This document shows, piece by piece, positions 1 to 8,731 of a stretch of DNA of 57,158 bases. This DNA comes from Micromonospora yasonensis. GTDB lineage: Bacteria > Actinomycetota > Actinomycetes > Mycobacteriales > Micromonosporaceae. A program made the position numbers and the translations under genes. The stretch spans positions 1 to 57,158 of the forward strand of contig NZ_JAPDPH010000018.1 in NCBI RefSeq assembly GCF_026013475.1. Reading direction: 5' to 3'. Position 1 is the stretch's first letter, and every line of letters starts with the position of its first letter. Below the pieces are notes generated by a model. That model saw only the letters and a list, made by a program, of their open reading frames with translations, was not told where the DNA came from and ran no database searches.

Positions 1-217
1 CGTGTTCGCCAGTGATGGCGGCGGCACCCTGTTTGCGGTGGGCGCGGTGGCCGGCGCGCCGGTGTACCGGCTTCCTGCCGGCGAGATCGTCGCCGGTGTC
101 CACCGCAGCGATGACCCACGATTCGATGTGGTGGCAGGGAATCTGACCGGCTTTCTCAACCGGCTACGTGACGCGATCGAGGGGTTCGCCACGATAGGCG
201 TGGCCGCAGACCTGTAG
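1..217 (+). CDS. SMI1/KNR4 (SUKH) family protein, C-terminal part only
   Basis: Only the last 71 codons lie in the window, read from base 2 and ending at TAG 215-217. The residues FASDGGGTLFAVG followed by VYRLPAGEIV and a closing helix FLNRLRDAIEGF are typical of the C-terminal half of SUKH proteins. SUKH proteins often serve as immunity proteins for polymorphic toxins or as uncharacterised regulatory proteins. The start and N-terminal half are off the left edge. No toxin gene is visible downstream, so an immunity role is inference from family knowledge only. Confidence 0.7.
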   Translation, partial: VFASDGGGTLFAVGAVAGAPVYRLPAGEIVAGVHRSDDPRFDVVAGNLTGFLNRLRDAIEGFATIGVAADL

Positions 218-407
218 AAGCGGCTGGCACGTCGCGGGCCATGGTGAGATGTCGGTGGTGTGGCGATGCGAGACTCGTGACGGCGATGGGATTCCGGGGG
301 AGAGGCTTGAACCCGACAGCGGAGGACGCCAGTGGATGATCGGAGCGGCGACGCCGTCGATGAGGCAGTCCTGGCGTTCGAGAGTGCTGTGGTCCTGGGA
401 ATGGGTC

Positions 408-644
408 ATGAATTCCTCGTTGGCGATCACCCACCCGGTACGTATTGAGGTCGTCGATGGGAAGGGCTGGAACGCGCGGCTCCGCGACGGTCAGCCCGAT
501 CCGGAGGCGTGGCATTTTCTGCTCGATCTGGGCGGTCCGTACGATCTGCGGTTCGCGGATGGGAGTGTGCTCGAGGTCGACGTCGCGGGCCTGGCAGACG
601 GTCCGTGGCATGCGGTAACCCGATGGCAGGATGCGGCGTCGTGA
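408..644 (+). CDS. Conserved hypothetical protein (78 aa)
   Basis: Small acidic protein beginning MNSSLAITHPVRIEVV and rich in alternating hydrophobic and charged residues, which suggests a small beta-rich fold. The frame is open further upstream to 249, but the residues before the chosen ATG have low-complexity, non-protein-like composition, and GGGA lies a few bases upstream of the ATG. It has no signal peptide or membrane segment. It sits between a SUKH gene and a frameshifted hypothetical gene, a context common around toxin-immunity islands. I do not recognise a named domain. Confidence 0.5.
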   Translation: MNSSLAITHPVRIEVVDGKGWNARLRDGQPDPEAWHFLLDLGGPYDLRFADGSVLEVDVAGLADGPWHAVTRWQDAAS

Positions 645-674
645 CCGTCCGGCGGCCTCGTACGCGGCGCTGCG

Positions 675-1218
675 GTGCTGGTCGACGAACACGACCTCTT
701 CTCGCTAACCATCAGCCTCGGCAACACGGTCGGCAGCCGCGAGGATGTGAAAAGCCTGTTGCCGGTGCTGTTCGAGCGGTTGGTGATGTCCGATGAACTC
801 GACCCGAGCATCGTTCTGGGCCTGCTCCTGCGCGAGGAGTGGCGCACCTGGCCGGGCGCCGAGCAGGATGCCGTCGACCGGTACCTGGAGGCGGTGTGGC
901 GGTCGTTGTTGGCGGAATACCCGTCGCGGCTCGGGTCGTTCCTCGACGCGGTGACCTTTCCTCGATGCGGCCAGCGGCACCGGGGAGAGAGTCGACCGTT
1001 TCCTGGATATCTGGGATGCCACGCTCGGCTCGCCGGTGGACCGTCACCTGGCCGACGCGGTGAACGGGTGCAACTTCGCATCCCGCAGGCCGAGTGCCCT
1101 TGGCGACTGGCTGCGACGCGAGATGGTCCGAGACCGGCTGTATCGGGCGTTCGGGCGTGACCACGATGCGGTCTGGGCGGACGACCTCGCGCGGGCTTAC
1201 GATCTCATCCGTAGCTGA
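675..1218 (+). pseudogene. Conserved hypothetical gene with an internal frameshift
   Basis: The first frame (GTG at 675) reads as normal protein to about base 957 (DRYLEAVWRSLLAEYP, then LGSFLDAVTF) and then turns into Arg/Gly/Pro-rich noise. A second frame picks up immediately with LDAASGTGERVDRFLDIWD and continues through HLADAVNGCNF to a natural stop at 1216-1218. Joined at 955-962 the two halves give one protein of about 180 residues. No domain is recognised. Either the gene is dead or there is a single-base sequencing error in the run tttcctc. Confidence 0.6.
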
Positions 1219-1304
1219 CGAAGCAGCAGGGCCGTGGCGCGGTCCGAGCAGGCGCACTGGCCCATCACCTTGCTGGCCGGGTCGGCGGAATTCGGGGACA
1301 TGCC

Positions 1305-1808
1305 GTGATGGGAGCTTTGCAGAGCATGCCGGAGGTGGTCCGCTACTCCGAATCCGGCCTGCGTCGGATCTTCGGAGAGAACGTGCCGCTAGGGGCGGCG
1401 GAGCTGCTCGGGGTGGAGTTGCCGCGCGGGGTGGACGTTTTCTTCGAGGCGTACCCGGCCGAGCGGGTCGGCCTGTCGACGGAGTTTCCCGGTCGCCTTG
1501 CTGTCGGCCGGGCGTGGCACGGTGTCTGCGAGGTTCACATCGACCTCAGCGACGGATCGCTGTGGTCGGTCGTTGCGGCGGAGGGCGGCTCGGCCGAAGT
1601 GACTTTCATGAACAGCGACATCAAGCGGTTCGTCATCTTCCTTCGACGGGTGCACGACCTGGCTCTTCTCGCCGAGATGGAGGAGGGACCGCGTTATCAC
1701 GAGCGGGCTGAGGCCGTGAGTCGAGAGCTTGCCCAGGTGGACGAGTCGGCGACCAGGGCGGGTGCCTGGTGGGCCGGGATCATCGAGGAGATGGTGGCGA
1801 TGGTTTAG
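1305..1808 (+). CDS. SUKH-4-like immunity family protein
   Basis: A soluble protein of about 167 residues. GTG 1305 is followed directly by ATG 1308, so either may be the start. The order of features matches SUKH-4 style proteins: an N-terminal helix, VPLGAAELLGVELPRGVDVFF, a central strand region SLWSVVAAEGG, then the segment VTFMNSDIKRFVIFLRRVHDL and a long C-terminal helix. In known systems these protect against secreted nuclease or deaminase toxins. No cognate toxin lies next to it, so it may be an orphan immunity gene. Assignment is by pattern only. Confidence 0.5.
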   Translation: MMGALQSMPEVVRYSESGLRRIFGENVPLGAAELLGVELPRGVDVFFEAYPAERVGLSTEFPGRLAVGRAWHGVCEVHIDLSDGSLWSVVAAEGGSAEVTFMNSDIKRFVIFLRRVHDLALLAEMEEGPRYHERAEAVSRELAQVDESATRAGAWWAGIIEEMVAMV

Positions 1809-1940
1809 GTAGGCAGCGGGTGGACCTGCTCAGGATTTTCCCTCGTACGCTGGACCGCCACGCGCCAGTCCTTCCCACCGCCAATGGCGACCAACTCGAG
1901 CCCAACCGGGGCATAGTCGGCCGGGTGAGTGACGAACTGA

Positions 1941-2525
1941 GTGACGACCGAAGCGCACTGCGACGACGCGCGGATTGACGAGGTGCTGGCATCTTGGCAC
2001 ACTGCGCCGGTGCAACAGCAGCCGCTGGACACCGTTGAGGTTACGACTCAATCCAACCGGCGGGACTTTCGTCGAACGCTGTGCGCCATCTACCAGCGCA
2101 AGATCGCCTGGTTGGGTGTGGCCGGGGCAGCCACGGCGCTGGCCGGCGTACTTGCACTCTGCGCCGAACTCCCGATTGTTGCGGGTATCTGCTTCATCGG
2201 GGTCGTGATCGCCTGGACCTACAGATGGTGGCGCATCGAGCTGGAGGTTCGTAGGCTGCCGCCGTCGACCTACGGACCAACCACCTTCCGCATCTCGGAA
2301 GAGGGCGTAGAGATGGAGACGACGGCATCGCGCCGCCTCGTTCGGTGGGTCGCGATGTACGACGTGCTGGTCACGCCCCACGCGTTCTTCTTTCCAGCGC
2401 CCGGACATCTCGGCATCGTCCTTCACCGTCGAACTCTGAGTGAGTCAGATACCAGTGCGATCGAGGCGGCGATCCGGCGCCACCGCGAAGCTGGAGCAGG
2501 CAGAAGGCAACGAACGCGTCAATAA
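1941..2525 (+). CDS. YcxB-like membrane protein
   Basis: Begins at GTG 1941. Two adjacent hydrophobic segments (about residues 56-72 and 77-93, AWLGVAGAATALAGV and then IVAGICFIGVVIAWTY) are followed by a cytosolic part containing FRISEEGVEMET, RLVRWVAMYDVLVT and FFFPAPGHLGIVLHRR. This layout of two membrane spans followed by a PH-like domain with an 'I..pkr' style strand is the hallmark of the YcxB family. Its function is unknown. The first 30 residues look poorly conserved, and the true start could lie downstream. Confidence 0.65.
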   Translation: MTTEAHCDDARIDEVLASWHTAPVQQQPLDTVEVTTQSNRRDFRRTLCAIYQRKIAWLGVAGAATALAGVLALCAELPIVAGICFIGVVIAWTYRWWRIELEVRRLPPSTYGPTTFRISEEGVEMETTASRRLVRWVAMYDVLVTPHAFFFPAPGHLGIVLHRRTLSESDTSAIEAAIRRHREAGAGRRQRTRQ

Positions 2526-2656
2526 CCAATGGCGAGGGACGACACGGAACGGGCGGAGTGCGACGACGAGCACCAGTTGTTGGCACGAGCCGACCTGTTG
2601 ACGCCACCGCACCTCGTCGGCCCCGACCGACGGCGGAGAGGGTCGCTGCACGGTGA

Positions 2657-2866
2657 TCCGTATGGCGATCCCGGTCGTCGCAGCGGCGGCGCGCCCTGCG
2701 CTGTGCCGGCTCCGAGCTTGACGATGCCGATCACATTCTGCACCGGCGCCGGTCCGAGCTCTTCATCGGCAACGACCTGGTAAAGGTGCGGGAGCAGACG
2801 GAGGCGTGGGTGCGAAAGCAGCCGCTACCGCCAGCGGCGCGGATGAAGCCGCCTGGGTATGGCTGA
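2657..2866 (+). pseudogene. Fragment of an unidentified coding sequence
   Basis: After the YcxB gene there are nearly 480 bases without an intact gene. Within them one frame (stop TGA 2864-2866) reads as convincing protein, ELDDADHILHRRRSELFIGN then DLVKVREQTEAWVRKQPL, but has no usable start codon. The neighbouring frame from an ATG at 2529 looks non-coding. I take this as the C-terminal remnant of a decayed gene. The family is not recognised. Confidence 0.3.
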
Positions 2867-3003
2867 CCGGCGGCCGGCAGTTGACCGGCAGCCAGATGTT
2901 TGCGCCGAGGCCCGGAGATGCCCGGTGGCGCGCTGCAGCAGGGACGCCAGGTCGAGTTGTGCCACCGCCGTAGCAGGTGGCGAATTCTGGCAGGATGATC
3001 AGG

Positions 3004-4098
3004 ATGTTCTTCGCCCCTCGCCTGGTGGCGTCTTTCCGCGTGCCGGCGAACGCTCCTCGCGTACCCGATACGGCCCACACTGCGGACACGCCCGCCGTCC
3101 AGCGGTGGCCGCATCGCCGGCTCGTCGTGATCCGCCGAAACGACGAGTTGTTGGCGTACGACCTCGGCCGGCTCGTCGCAGGTGACGGCGCTCCCGCCGC
3201 CCGGTTTCCGGCGCCATGGCCGCGCGGGGCGGGCGGGATCGACGCGGTGAGCCCCAACCTCGACCTGGCTGTCTTCAGCGGTCAGCACGCGCTGCACGCG
3301 GTCGACGCGGCCGGCGCGCTGCGCTGGAGGGTGCGACACGCATGCTGGAGCTCGCCCTGCTCGTCCTTCCACGACTCCTACGACGAGTACGCGGGCAGCG
3401 ACGGGCACCGCTATCCCGACTGGGGCTCGTGCTGGGTCAGCGCGTACGGCTCAACGGCGTGGGCCCATGTACGCATCCCGCTGCCGGATGACGTCGAGCC
3501 GGAGTACGACGAGGAGTGGCTCGTGCTCGACACCGTCGACGGCCGCGTCCGGGGGCGGGCCTCGACCGACACCGCGGCCGTCGGCTCCCACCACATCCCC
3601 CACCCCGACCCCGGCCAGATGGGCCTGAGCGTCGGCGAGGGCCAGGACGGTGCGCCGCTGCGGTGGGGCCGGTGGGACGGCACTCGACTCACCGTCACCC
3701 GCATCGGTGATGACGACCGCTGCCTCGTCGACGTCAGCCCGTGCGGGACGCGGTTCCTCACAGTCGCCCACGAGCAGGGGGAACTGGCGATCCACCGCCT
3801 TCCCGACGGCGCGGTGACCCACGAGGTCGCCGCCTACGACCGGCTTCCACCGCATCCCCAGGCGCCATCTCAACCGGAGGACGAGCCCTTCTGGGACTAC
3901 CGGTGCGGCTTCGTCGACGAGCGCACGGTCATCGCGAGCACCGGCGAGAGCGACGAGGAATACGGGCATCCGCGGCACTGGCTGATCGACACCGCGCGGG
4001 GGGACGTGCTCGGCCAGGTGGACTACCCGATGCCTGTATCAGAGGCCCCGATGGCGCTTGGCGACGGCACCTGGCTCACCTGCGGCGAGGAGGACTAG
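3004..4098 (+). CDS. Hypothetical beta-propeller-like protein
   Basis: A cytosolic protein of about 364 residues made of short repeating strands: RRLVVIRRNDELLAYDLGRL, then AVSPNLDLAVFSG, LHAVDAAGALRWRVRH, DVSPCGTRFLTVAHEQGELAIHRL. These 'SP.G..' plus strand repeats resemble WD40/quinoprotein propeller blades, although no classical WD signature is present. The protein is rich in Trp and acidic residues. ATG 3004 was chosen because AGGA lies about 9 bases upstream; an in-frame ATG at 2995 and GTG at 2977 are alternatives. Such proteins occur singly in many actinomycetes and their role is unknown. Confidence 0.65.
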   Translation: MFFAPRLVASFRVPANAPRVPDTAHTADTPAVQRWPHRRLVVIRRNDELLAYDLGRLVAGDGAPAARFPAPWPRGAGGIDAVSPNLDLAVFSGQHALHAVDAAGALRWRVRHACWSSPCSSFHDSYDEYAGSDGHRYPDWGSCWVSAYGSTAWAHVRIPLPDDVEPEYDEEWLVLDTVDGRVRGRASTDTAAVGSHHIPHPDPGQMGLSVGEGQDGAPLRWGRWDGTRLTVTRIGDDDRCLVDVSPCGTRFLTVAHEQGELAIHRLPDGAVTHEVAAYDRLPPHPQAPSQPEDEPFWDYRCGFVDERTVIASTGESDEEYGHPRHWLIDTARGDVLGQVDYPMPVSEAPMALGDGTWLTCGEED

Positions 4099-4198
4099 GT
4101 CCGAGGGGTACCGCCACTCACGCTTCATCCCCTACGAGATGGCCCACACGCTCCTCGAACACGAGTTTGACCGGGCCGCCAGTAGGCCGTGTCGGTGC

Positions 4199-5197
4199 TC
4201 ATCCGGGCGCGTGTCCGGAAGCAGTGGCGAACTTCAAATGTTTGTAGTTCTCGACGTAGACGAACCGCTTGCCGTCAGGTGAAAAGCTCGGGTGATGCGC
4301 CTCCTCGTCGTCGACGATCCTCGTCTTCTCCCCGGTACCGACGTCGACCGACCAGATCCCGGCTTCGTTCTCCGGCGACCCGACGGCAGCGATCACCGAC
4401 CGGCCGCCCGGCGACACCGCTAGATCGACGCTGCCCGGAATCTCCGTGAGAAACCTAGCCGAGGCCGATTTCCCATCCCACTCGGTCAGGTACCCGGTGA
4501 AGTCCTCCAGGTTTACGCCGGCACGCAGCGGCAACCTGCCGAGGGAGTCGGGCGCGGTCATGAAGAACAGCCGGTCACCCACGGCTGCCGGCGACCAAAC
4601 CAGCACCACGGACTCGCAACCCGAATCACCGCCACTGACATTGAAGGTTTTCCCGTCGACCGTCACCGGGGTGGGGAAATCCGAAGCCTTGCCGTCAGCG
4701 AGCGACTGGATTCCCACGCCGCACTTCCGGGGCACCTCCACATACCCCCTGCCGTCGCCGTCAACGAGTACCGCGCCGCCAAGGAAGCGGGTCGACGCCA
4801 GGTATTCGAGCTTCTTGTCGCTCGCGGAGTAGCTGAGCAGGTCCGTCCAGCGGCCGCCACACTCGACGGCCATTCCGACGCCGCCGTCAGAGCTCGCGAA
4901 GAGAAAGCTGAACACGCCCTTTTTGCAGACGGACCCCTGTGGGGCATGCTCGAGAACCCGTTCCTCGTTGCTCTGGTCGGGCCGCTGCCGCCACAGTTCG
5001 GCCCCGTCCGAGGACACCTCTCGCAGGTAGTAGACCCAACCGTCAGCGGCCCAGACCGGATCGAACAGGGAGACCGGCAGCACGAGTCCCACCATCCGGC
5101 CACACCCGCCGAGCATGATCACGGCCAGCACGACGACCGGCACCACGGCCGTACGCAGCGCACGCACACCAGGCCTTCCAGCGCTCATCTGCCTCAT
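4199..5197 (-). CDS. Lipoprotein with TolB/PD40-like propeller
   Basis: ATG at 5197 is preceded by AGGG and gives a signal sequence ending in the lipobox LGGC (Cys about residue 32), so the protein should be lipid-anchored on the outer face of the membrane. The mature part has propeller-type repeats: WAADGWVYYLREVSSDGAELW, LAVSPGGRSVIAAVGS and HHPSFSPDGKRFVYVEN, the last being a classic PD40/TolB blade. A longer open frame to 5500 would bury the signal sequence and is rejected. It converges with the preceding propeller gene; the pair share architecture, which may be coincidence. Confidence 0.65.
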   Translation of the reverse strand: MRQMSAGRPGVRALRTAVVPVVVLAVIMLGGCGRMVGLVLPVSLFDPVWAADGWVYYLREVSSDGAELWRQRPDQSNEERVLEHAPQGSVCKKGVFSFLFASSDGGVGMAVECGGRWTDLLSYSASDKKLEYLASTRFLGGAVLVDGDGRGYVEVPRKCGVGIQSLADGKASDFPTPVTVDGKTFNVSGGDSGCESVVLVWSPAAVGDRLFFMTAPDSLGRLPLRAGVNLEDFTGYLTEWDGKSASARFLTEIPGSVDLAVSPGGRSVIAAVGSPENEAGIWSVDVGTGEKTRIVDDEEAHHPSFSPDGKRFVYVENYKHLKFATASGHAPG

Positions 5198-5716
5198 TCT
5201 GCCCTGCACGTCACTCAGAAGGTTCAGACACCGCCCGCCCGTCGAGACTCCCACCAACTTCGTGGAACCGGCAAACCGAAGCAGGTCAACGTGCCGCACG
5301 AAAACGACAACGGCACCATCACCTACCGCGTCAAGGATTACGTGCACGACGAGGTCGGCAGCCAGGCCAAGGAGGTCTCGCGTGTCACGGCTTCGTCGTC
5401 CAATGACCGGCCCCCCGGGTGGCCCGTGCTCCCAAAGCGGACTGGCCTCGCCAGCTTCGTCAAAATACGGAGATCGGGGCCCCGCATGGGCAATGACCAC
5501 TCCAGTCCGACGTCCTGACGGTAGCTCGGACCCTCGGCGTTATCGGGGAACCTCAGCAAGGTGTACGCGATGCGTGCGCCGGCGTTGCTCCGCGTGCGGA
5601 CGGCTGGACCTTCAAGTACCACTCAACTCACCGGCGGACGGGATAATTCGGTCGCGCCCGGGAAACTTGATGTGGTTTCCTGGCACGCGAGCGCATCCAT
5701 CGAGCAAGGAGCAGAC
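5198..5716. other. Intergenic region, no supported gene
   Basis: About 520 bases between the lipoprotein start and the leader ORF of the resistance gene. No frame looks coding over more than about 40 codons; a plus-strand stretch near 5290-5390 (ITYRVKDYVHDEVGSQAKE) may be an old gene remnant, but I cannot name it. The promoter of the tetracycline-resistance-type gene should lie in the last 100 bases, where the GC content drops locally (ggataattcgg near 5640). Confidence 0.4.
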
Positions 5717-5848
5717 ATGCGAGCGACGTTCACCTCTTTCGGAGCTCTGTTGCCCATTCGCTCGAAGGACGTGACGTTTGTCTTCGTATCCGCTGCGCGC
5801 TGTGCGCACTCTCAATCTCGGGATTCTGGCGCATGTCGACGCCGGTAA
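5717..5848 (+). CDS. Upstream ORF / leader peptide overlapping the resistance gene
   Basis: ATG 5717 is preceded, at 5-base spacing, by AAGGAG (5706-5711), the best ribosome-binding site in this part of the window. The ORF encodes 43 residues (MRATFTSFGALLPIRSKDVT and onward) and ends at 5848, so it runs out of frame straight through the TTG start (5778) and early codons of the downstream ribosomal protection gene. Leader peptides are known upstream of tet(M)-like and other ribosome-targeting resistance genes, where stalling controls expression. Here the overlap itself would couple or block translation. The peptide's existence is inferred, not proven. Confidence 0.45.
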   Translation: MRATFTSFGALLPIRSKDVTFVFVSAARCAHSQSRDSGACRRR

Positions 5849-7664
5849 GACCACTCTGACCGAACGGCTGCTCCACGCGGCCGGGGTCATCGACCAGCTC
5901 GGCAGCGTCGACTCTGGCACGACCCAGACCGACTCGCTGGCGCTGGAGCGCCAGCGGGGCATCACCATTCGCTCGGCCGTCGCATCGCTGCGCATCGGCG
6001 GCACCGAGGTCAACATCATCGACACTCCCGGGCACCCGGATTTCATCGCCGAGGTCGACAGGGTTCTCGGCGTGCTCGACGGGGCAGTGCTGGTCGTGTC
6101 CGCCGTCGAGGGCGTCCAGCCGCAGACCCGCCTGCTGATGCGGGCGCTGCGGCGGCTGTGCGTACCCACACTGATCTTCATCAACAAGACGGATCGGCGC
6201 GGCGCCGACGCGCAGCGCGTCTACGCGGAGATCGCGCGGCGCTTGGACGTGACGGTGGTGTCCGCCACCGCGCCCACCGCGGCTCTGGCCGACGCATTGA
6301 CCAGTGCGGACGATGCGCTGCTGCGGGAGTACGTGGAGGATGAGGCGAGCGTGACGGCCCGGCGGCTGCGCGCCGAGCTGGCGGCCCAGACGGCCCGGTG
6401 CGCCGTGCACCCGTTGTTCGGGGGTTCGGCGATGACCGGAGCCGGGGTGGACGAGCTGATGGCGGGCCTGGCGGATCTGCTGCCCCCGGCCGCTGGCGAG
6501 CCGGCCCGGCCGCTGCGGGGCCGGATCTTCAAGGTGGAGCGGGGACCTGCCGGCGAGAAGGTGGCCTACGTGCGTTTGTTCGACGGCGAGCTGCGGGTAC
6601 GCGATCATCCGACCGGCGGCCGCGACCGGATCACGGCGATCCACATGCTCGAGAACGGGGTGTGGGTGCGGCGCGACACGGTGGCGGCGGGCCAGATCGC
6701 GGCGCTGCGCGGCCTCGCGGGTGTCCGCGTCGGAGACACCCTGGGCGACAGCGCCATGCAGATGGACCATCACTTCGCGCCGCCGATGCTGGAAGCTCTC
6801 GCCGTTCCCCGCCGCCCAGGGGACGGCGGGCGGCTGCGCTCGGCGCTGATGCTGCTGGCCGAGCAGGATCCGCTGATCAACGTACGCGCGGACGAGCGTG
6901 ACGGCACGGCCGTGTCGCTCTACGGCGAGGTGCAGAAAGAGGTCATCCAGACGACCCTGGCCGCCGACTTCGGTGTCGACGCAGACTTCCTGCAGACCAC
7001 GACCCTGTGCGTGGAGCGGCCGAAGGCGACCGGCGAGGGGCTGAAGCGGCTGAACACGCCGTCGAATCCCTATCAGGCCACGATCGGGTTGCGGGTTGAG
7101 CCGGGGCCGCCCGGCTCGGGCGTGACGGTGCACGTGCCCGTGGACTACCGGCTAGCGCCGCTCTACGTCTACCGGACGCTGGACCTGTTCCAGGAGGCGA
7201 TGGGCGACTACGTACGCGACGCGCTCGCGGCCGGTCCGCACGGGTGGCCGGTGACCGATTGCGTGGTGACGATGACCGACTCGGGCTATAGCGTGGCCGA
7301 CGGGCCGCCATCGCTGCGGGGGCCGACGAGCACGGCACAGGATTTCCGCAGGCTCACGCCGATCGTCGTGGCGCAGGCGCTGGCCGCCGGCGGGACGGTG
7401 GTCTGCGAACCGCTGGCCCGGGTGACCCTCGAAGTGCCCGCGCGGGCACCCAGCGGAGTGCTGAGCCTGCTCAGCAAGCTGGGGGCGATGGTGGAGGACC
7501 AGGTGGCGCGTGCGGACGAGATGGTGATCGTGGCGGTTCTGACCGCCGCGGACGCTCAGGAGCTACACCGGATGCTGCCGGAGGTGACCGGCGGCGAAGG
7601 GGTGCTCGAGGCGGCGTTCGCCGGTCACCGCCCCGTCCGCGGAAAGCCGCCGCGCCGTGAATGA
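5778..7664 (+). CDS. TetM/TetO/OtrA-type tetracycline resistance ribosomal protection GTPase
   Basis: A 628-residue translational GTPase related to EF-G that removes tetracycline from the 30S subunit. GTPase motifs are intact: AHVDAGKTT (about 18-26), RGITI, DTPGH and NKTD. Domain III follows (LMLLAEQDPLINVRADER), then domain IV with the ribosome-decoding region and the domain V tail (EPLARVTLEVPARAPSGVLSLLSKLGA). The length matches the usual 640. The TTG start is supported by GAAGGA (5764-5769) at 8 bases. The first codons overlap a leader ORF in another frame. Antibiotic producers use such genes for self-protection, but no tetracycline cluster is seen here. Confidence 0.88.
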   Translation: MSSYPLRAVRTLNLGILAHVDAGKTTLTERLLHAAGVIDQLGSVDSGTTQTDSLALERQRGITIRSAVASLRIGGTEVNIIDTPGHPDFIAEVDRVLGVLDGAVLVVSAVEGVQPQTRLLMRALRRLCVPTLIFINKTDRRGADAQRVYAEIARRLDVTVVSATAPTAALADALTSADDALLREYVEDEASVTARRLRAELAAQTARCAVHPLFGGSAMTGAGVDELMAGLADLLPPAAGEPARPLRGRIFKVERGPAGEKVAYVRLFDGELRVRDHPTGGRDRITAIHMLENGVWVRRDTVAAGQIAALRGLAGVRVGDTLGDSAMQMDHHFAPPMLEALAVPRRPGDGGRLRSALMLLAEQDPLINVRADERDGTAVSLYGEVQKEVIQTTLAADFGVDADFLQTTTLCVERPKATGEGLKRLNTPSNPYQATIGLRVEPGPPGSGVTVHVPVDYRLAPLYVYRTLDLFQEAMGDYVRDALAAGPHGWPVTDCVVTMTDSGYSVADGPPSLRGPTSTAQDFRRLTPIVVAQALAAGGTVVCEPLARVTLEVPARAPSGVLSLLSKLGAMVEDQVARADEMVIVAVLTAADAQELHRMLPEVTGGEGVLEAAFAGHRPVRGKPPRRE

Positions 7665-7991
7665 CCACAGCGACGCCTCGGGCCCGACCGCGACTGGCCG
7701 GAGATCGGCGACCAACCGCTGCACCTCGGCCAGTCCCAGCTTGGCGACACCGGCCAGAAACGCCCACTGGTCCGGGTACGGCGTGAACGTGTTTGGGTCG
7801 ACGAAGACAGTGGTGCCGGCGTCGCGGCACTGCTTCTGCAGCGGCAGCGCGATCAGGTTGCCCAGCCCTTCACCCTTGGCAGGCAGGTGGTCCTGCGAGG
7901 GGAAGAACCGGTCGTAGCTGTCCAGCCCTAGCTCACCACGGACTGTCATCGCCTCGCGCAGCAGCCCGAACCCCAACGCTCGCGCCTCCAC
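7665..7991 (-). pseudogene. Fragment of TOTE conflict system archaeo-eukaryotic primase
   Basis: The residues RGELGLDSYDRFFPSQDHLP, GLGNLIALPLQKQCR and TVFVDPNTFTPYPDQWAFL are the conserved core of the primase domain found in TOTE conflict systems, proposed anti-selfish-element systems that couple a primase to helicase and nuclease domains. Only about 100 residues survive: similarity begins abruptly near 7991 (no proper start or N-terminus) and is lost at about 7665, where the frame runs into the resistance gene. The helicase and nuclease parts are absent. It is clearly a relic, recording loss of a defence-type gene at this site. Confidence 0.6.
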
Positions 7992-8033
7992 CGCCGGTAC
8001 TGGCTCCCTGAAGAAGGTCCAGACGTGGGCCGA

Positions 8034-8270
8034 TCAGGGCGCCACGGCCTGCCACCGGCTCTGTCCGTCCATCCATGCCCGGGCCAGGATCTCCGCCGAC
8101 TGTCGGCCCGGGCACTGGTGGATCTTCGACCGACCAGCGTCGCCGCCGGCTCGGGCCTCGACCTCCCACGACTCACCATCGGTGCGGATGTACACGTCGC
8201 GGCGCCCTCGCACGGTGCGGTTGCCGTTCCACCAGTGACGCTCGGTTTTCACCCCCCGACCGTATAGCAT
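8034..8270 (-). CDS. Small conserved hypothetical protein (78 aa)
   Basis: ATG 8270 gives MLYGRGVKTERHWWNG, then VRGRRDVYIRTDGESWEVEARAGG and a C-terminal QSAEILARAWMDG helix. The composition is basic and Trp-rich, strand-turn-strand followed by helix, with no membrane segment. The frame extends upstream to 8633, but that part overlaps another gene and looks non-coding. No good Shine-Dalgarno site is seen. I recognise no named domain, though similar short proteins with YIRTDG and a GR..HQCPG segment are common in actinomycetes. Confidence 0.5.
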   Translation of the reverse strand: MLYGRGVKTERHWWNGNRTVRGRRDVYIRTDGESWEVEARAGGDAGRSKIHQCPGRQSAEILARAWMDGQSRWQAVAP

Positions 8271-8341
8271 CAGGTCCGAGTTTGGAACGTTGACGATCTT
8301 GGTAACCGCCGACGTCGACGAGGTGGCCGAGCACCCGCGGC

Positions 8342-8731
8342 ATGATCCGCGACCGGCAGGTCGTCCTGTACGGGCGCGGCGTTGCGGCCCTGGGACGGAT
8401 ACCTCGCGGCGCGGTCCGGATGGCGCGCACCGCCTGGCACGGCCTGTCCCGAGCGATGCACCATCACACCTACGAACTCGCACCAACGGTCGCTGAACTC
8501 CGCGGCTGGCACGAGGACGTCGCAGCGTTGCTATCCCAACTCGAGCAGGTCCTACCCCCGTCCGTCCGACGGCAAGGGCTTGACGCCCCCGGAAGCCCAG
8601 CCCGCGTCGCCGCCACCCCCGGATCCCCGCCAACCGTCACACGTCTCTCTCAGTCCTCGTCGGCGAAGGCCAGCTTGCTCGTGCCCTCGACGGGTCGACC
8701 GCGCAGTCGGGCCACCACCTTGGGCGCGTAG
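8342..8731 (+). CDS. Conserved hypothetical protein, 3' end overlapping tctA
   Basis: The first 70 residues look genuine ([20 protein letters not shown], then [20 protein letters not shown]), a helical, His-rich pattern. The last 45 residues are Pro/Ser/Arg-rich and overlap the 3' end of the convergent transporter gene by about 80 bases. The native C-terminus was therefore probably lost when the neighbouring DNA arrived, and the stop at 8731 is accidental. Function unknown. An intact short gene with an unusual tail is possible. Confidence 0.4.
   Translation: MIRDRQVVLYGRGVAALGRIPRGAVRMARTAWHGLSRAMHHHTYELAPTVAELRGWHEDVAALLSQLEQVLPPSVRRQGLDAPGSPARVAATPGSPPTVTRLSQSSSAKASLLVPSTGRPRSRATTLGA

Noticed and set aside
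5730..7133. Long minus-strand open frame (467 codons) opposite the resistance gene
   Set aside because: Composition is His/Arg/Gln-rich with no motif; it is the complement of a clear GTPase in high-GC DNA.
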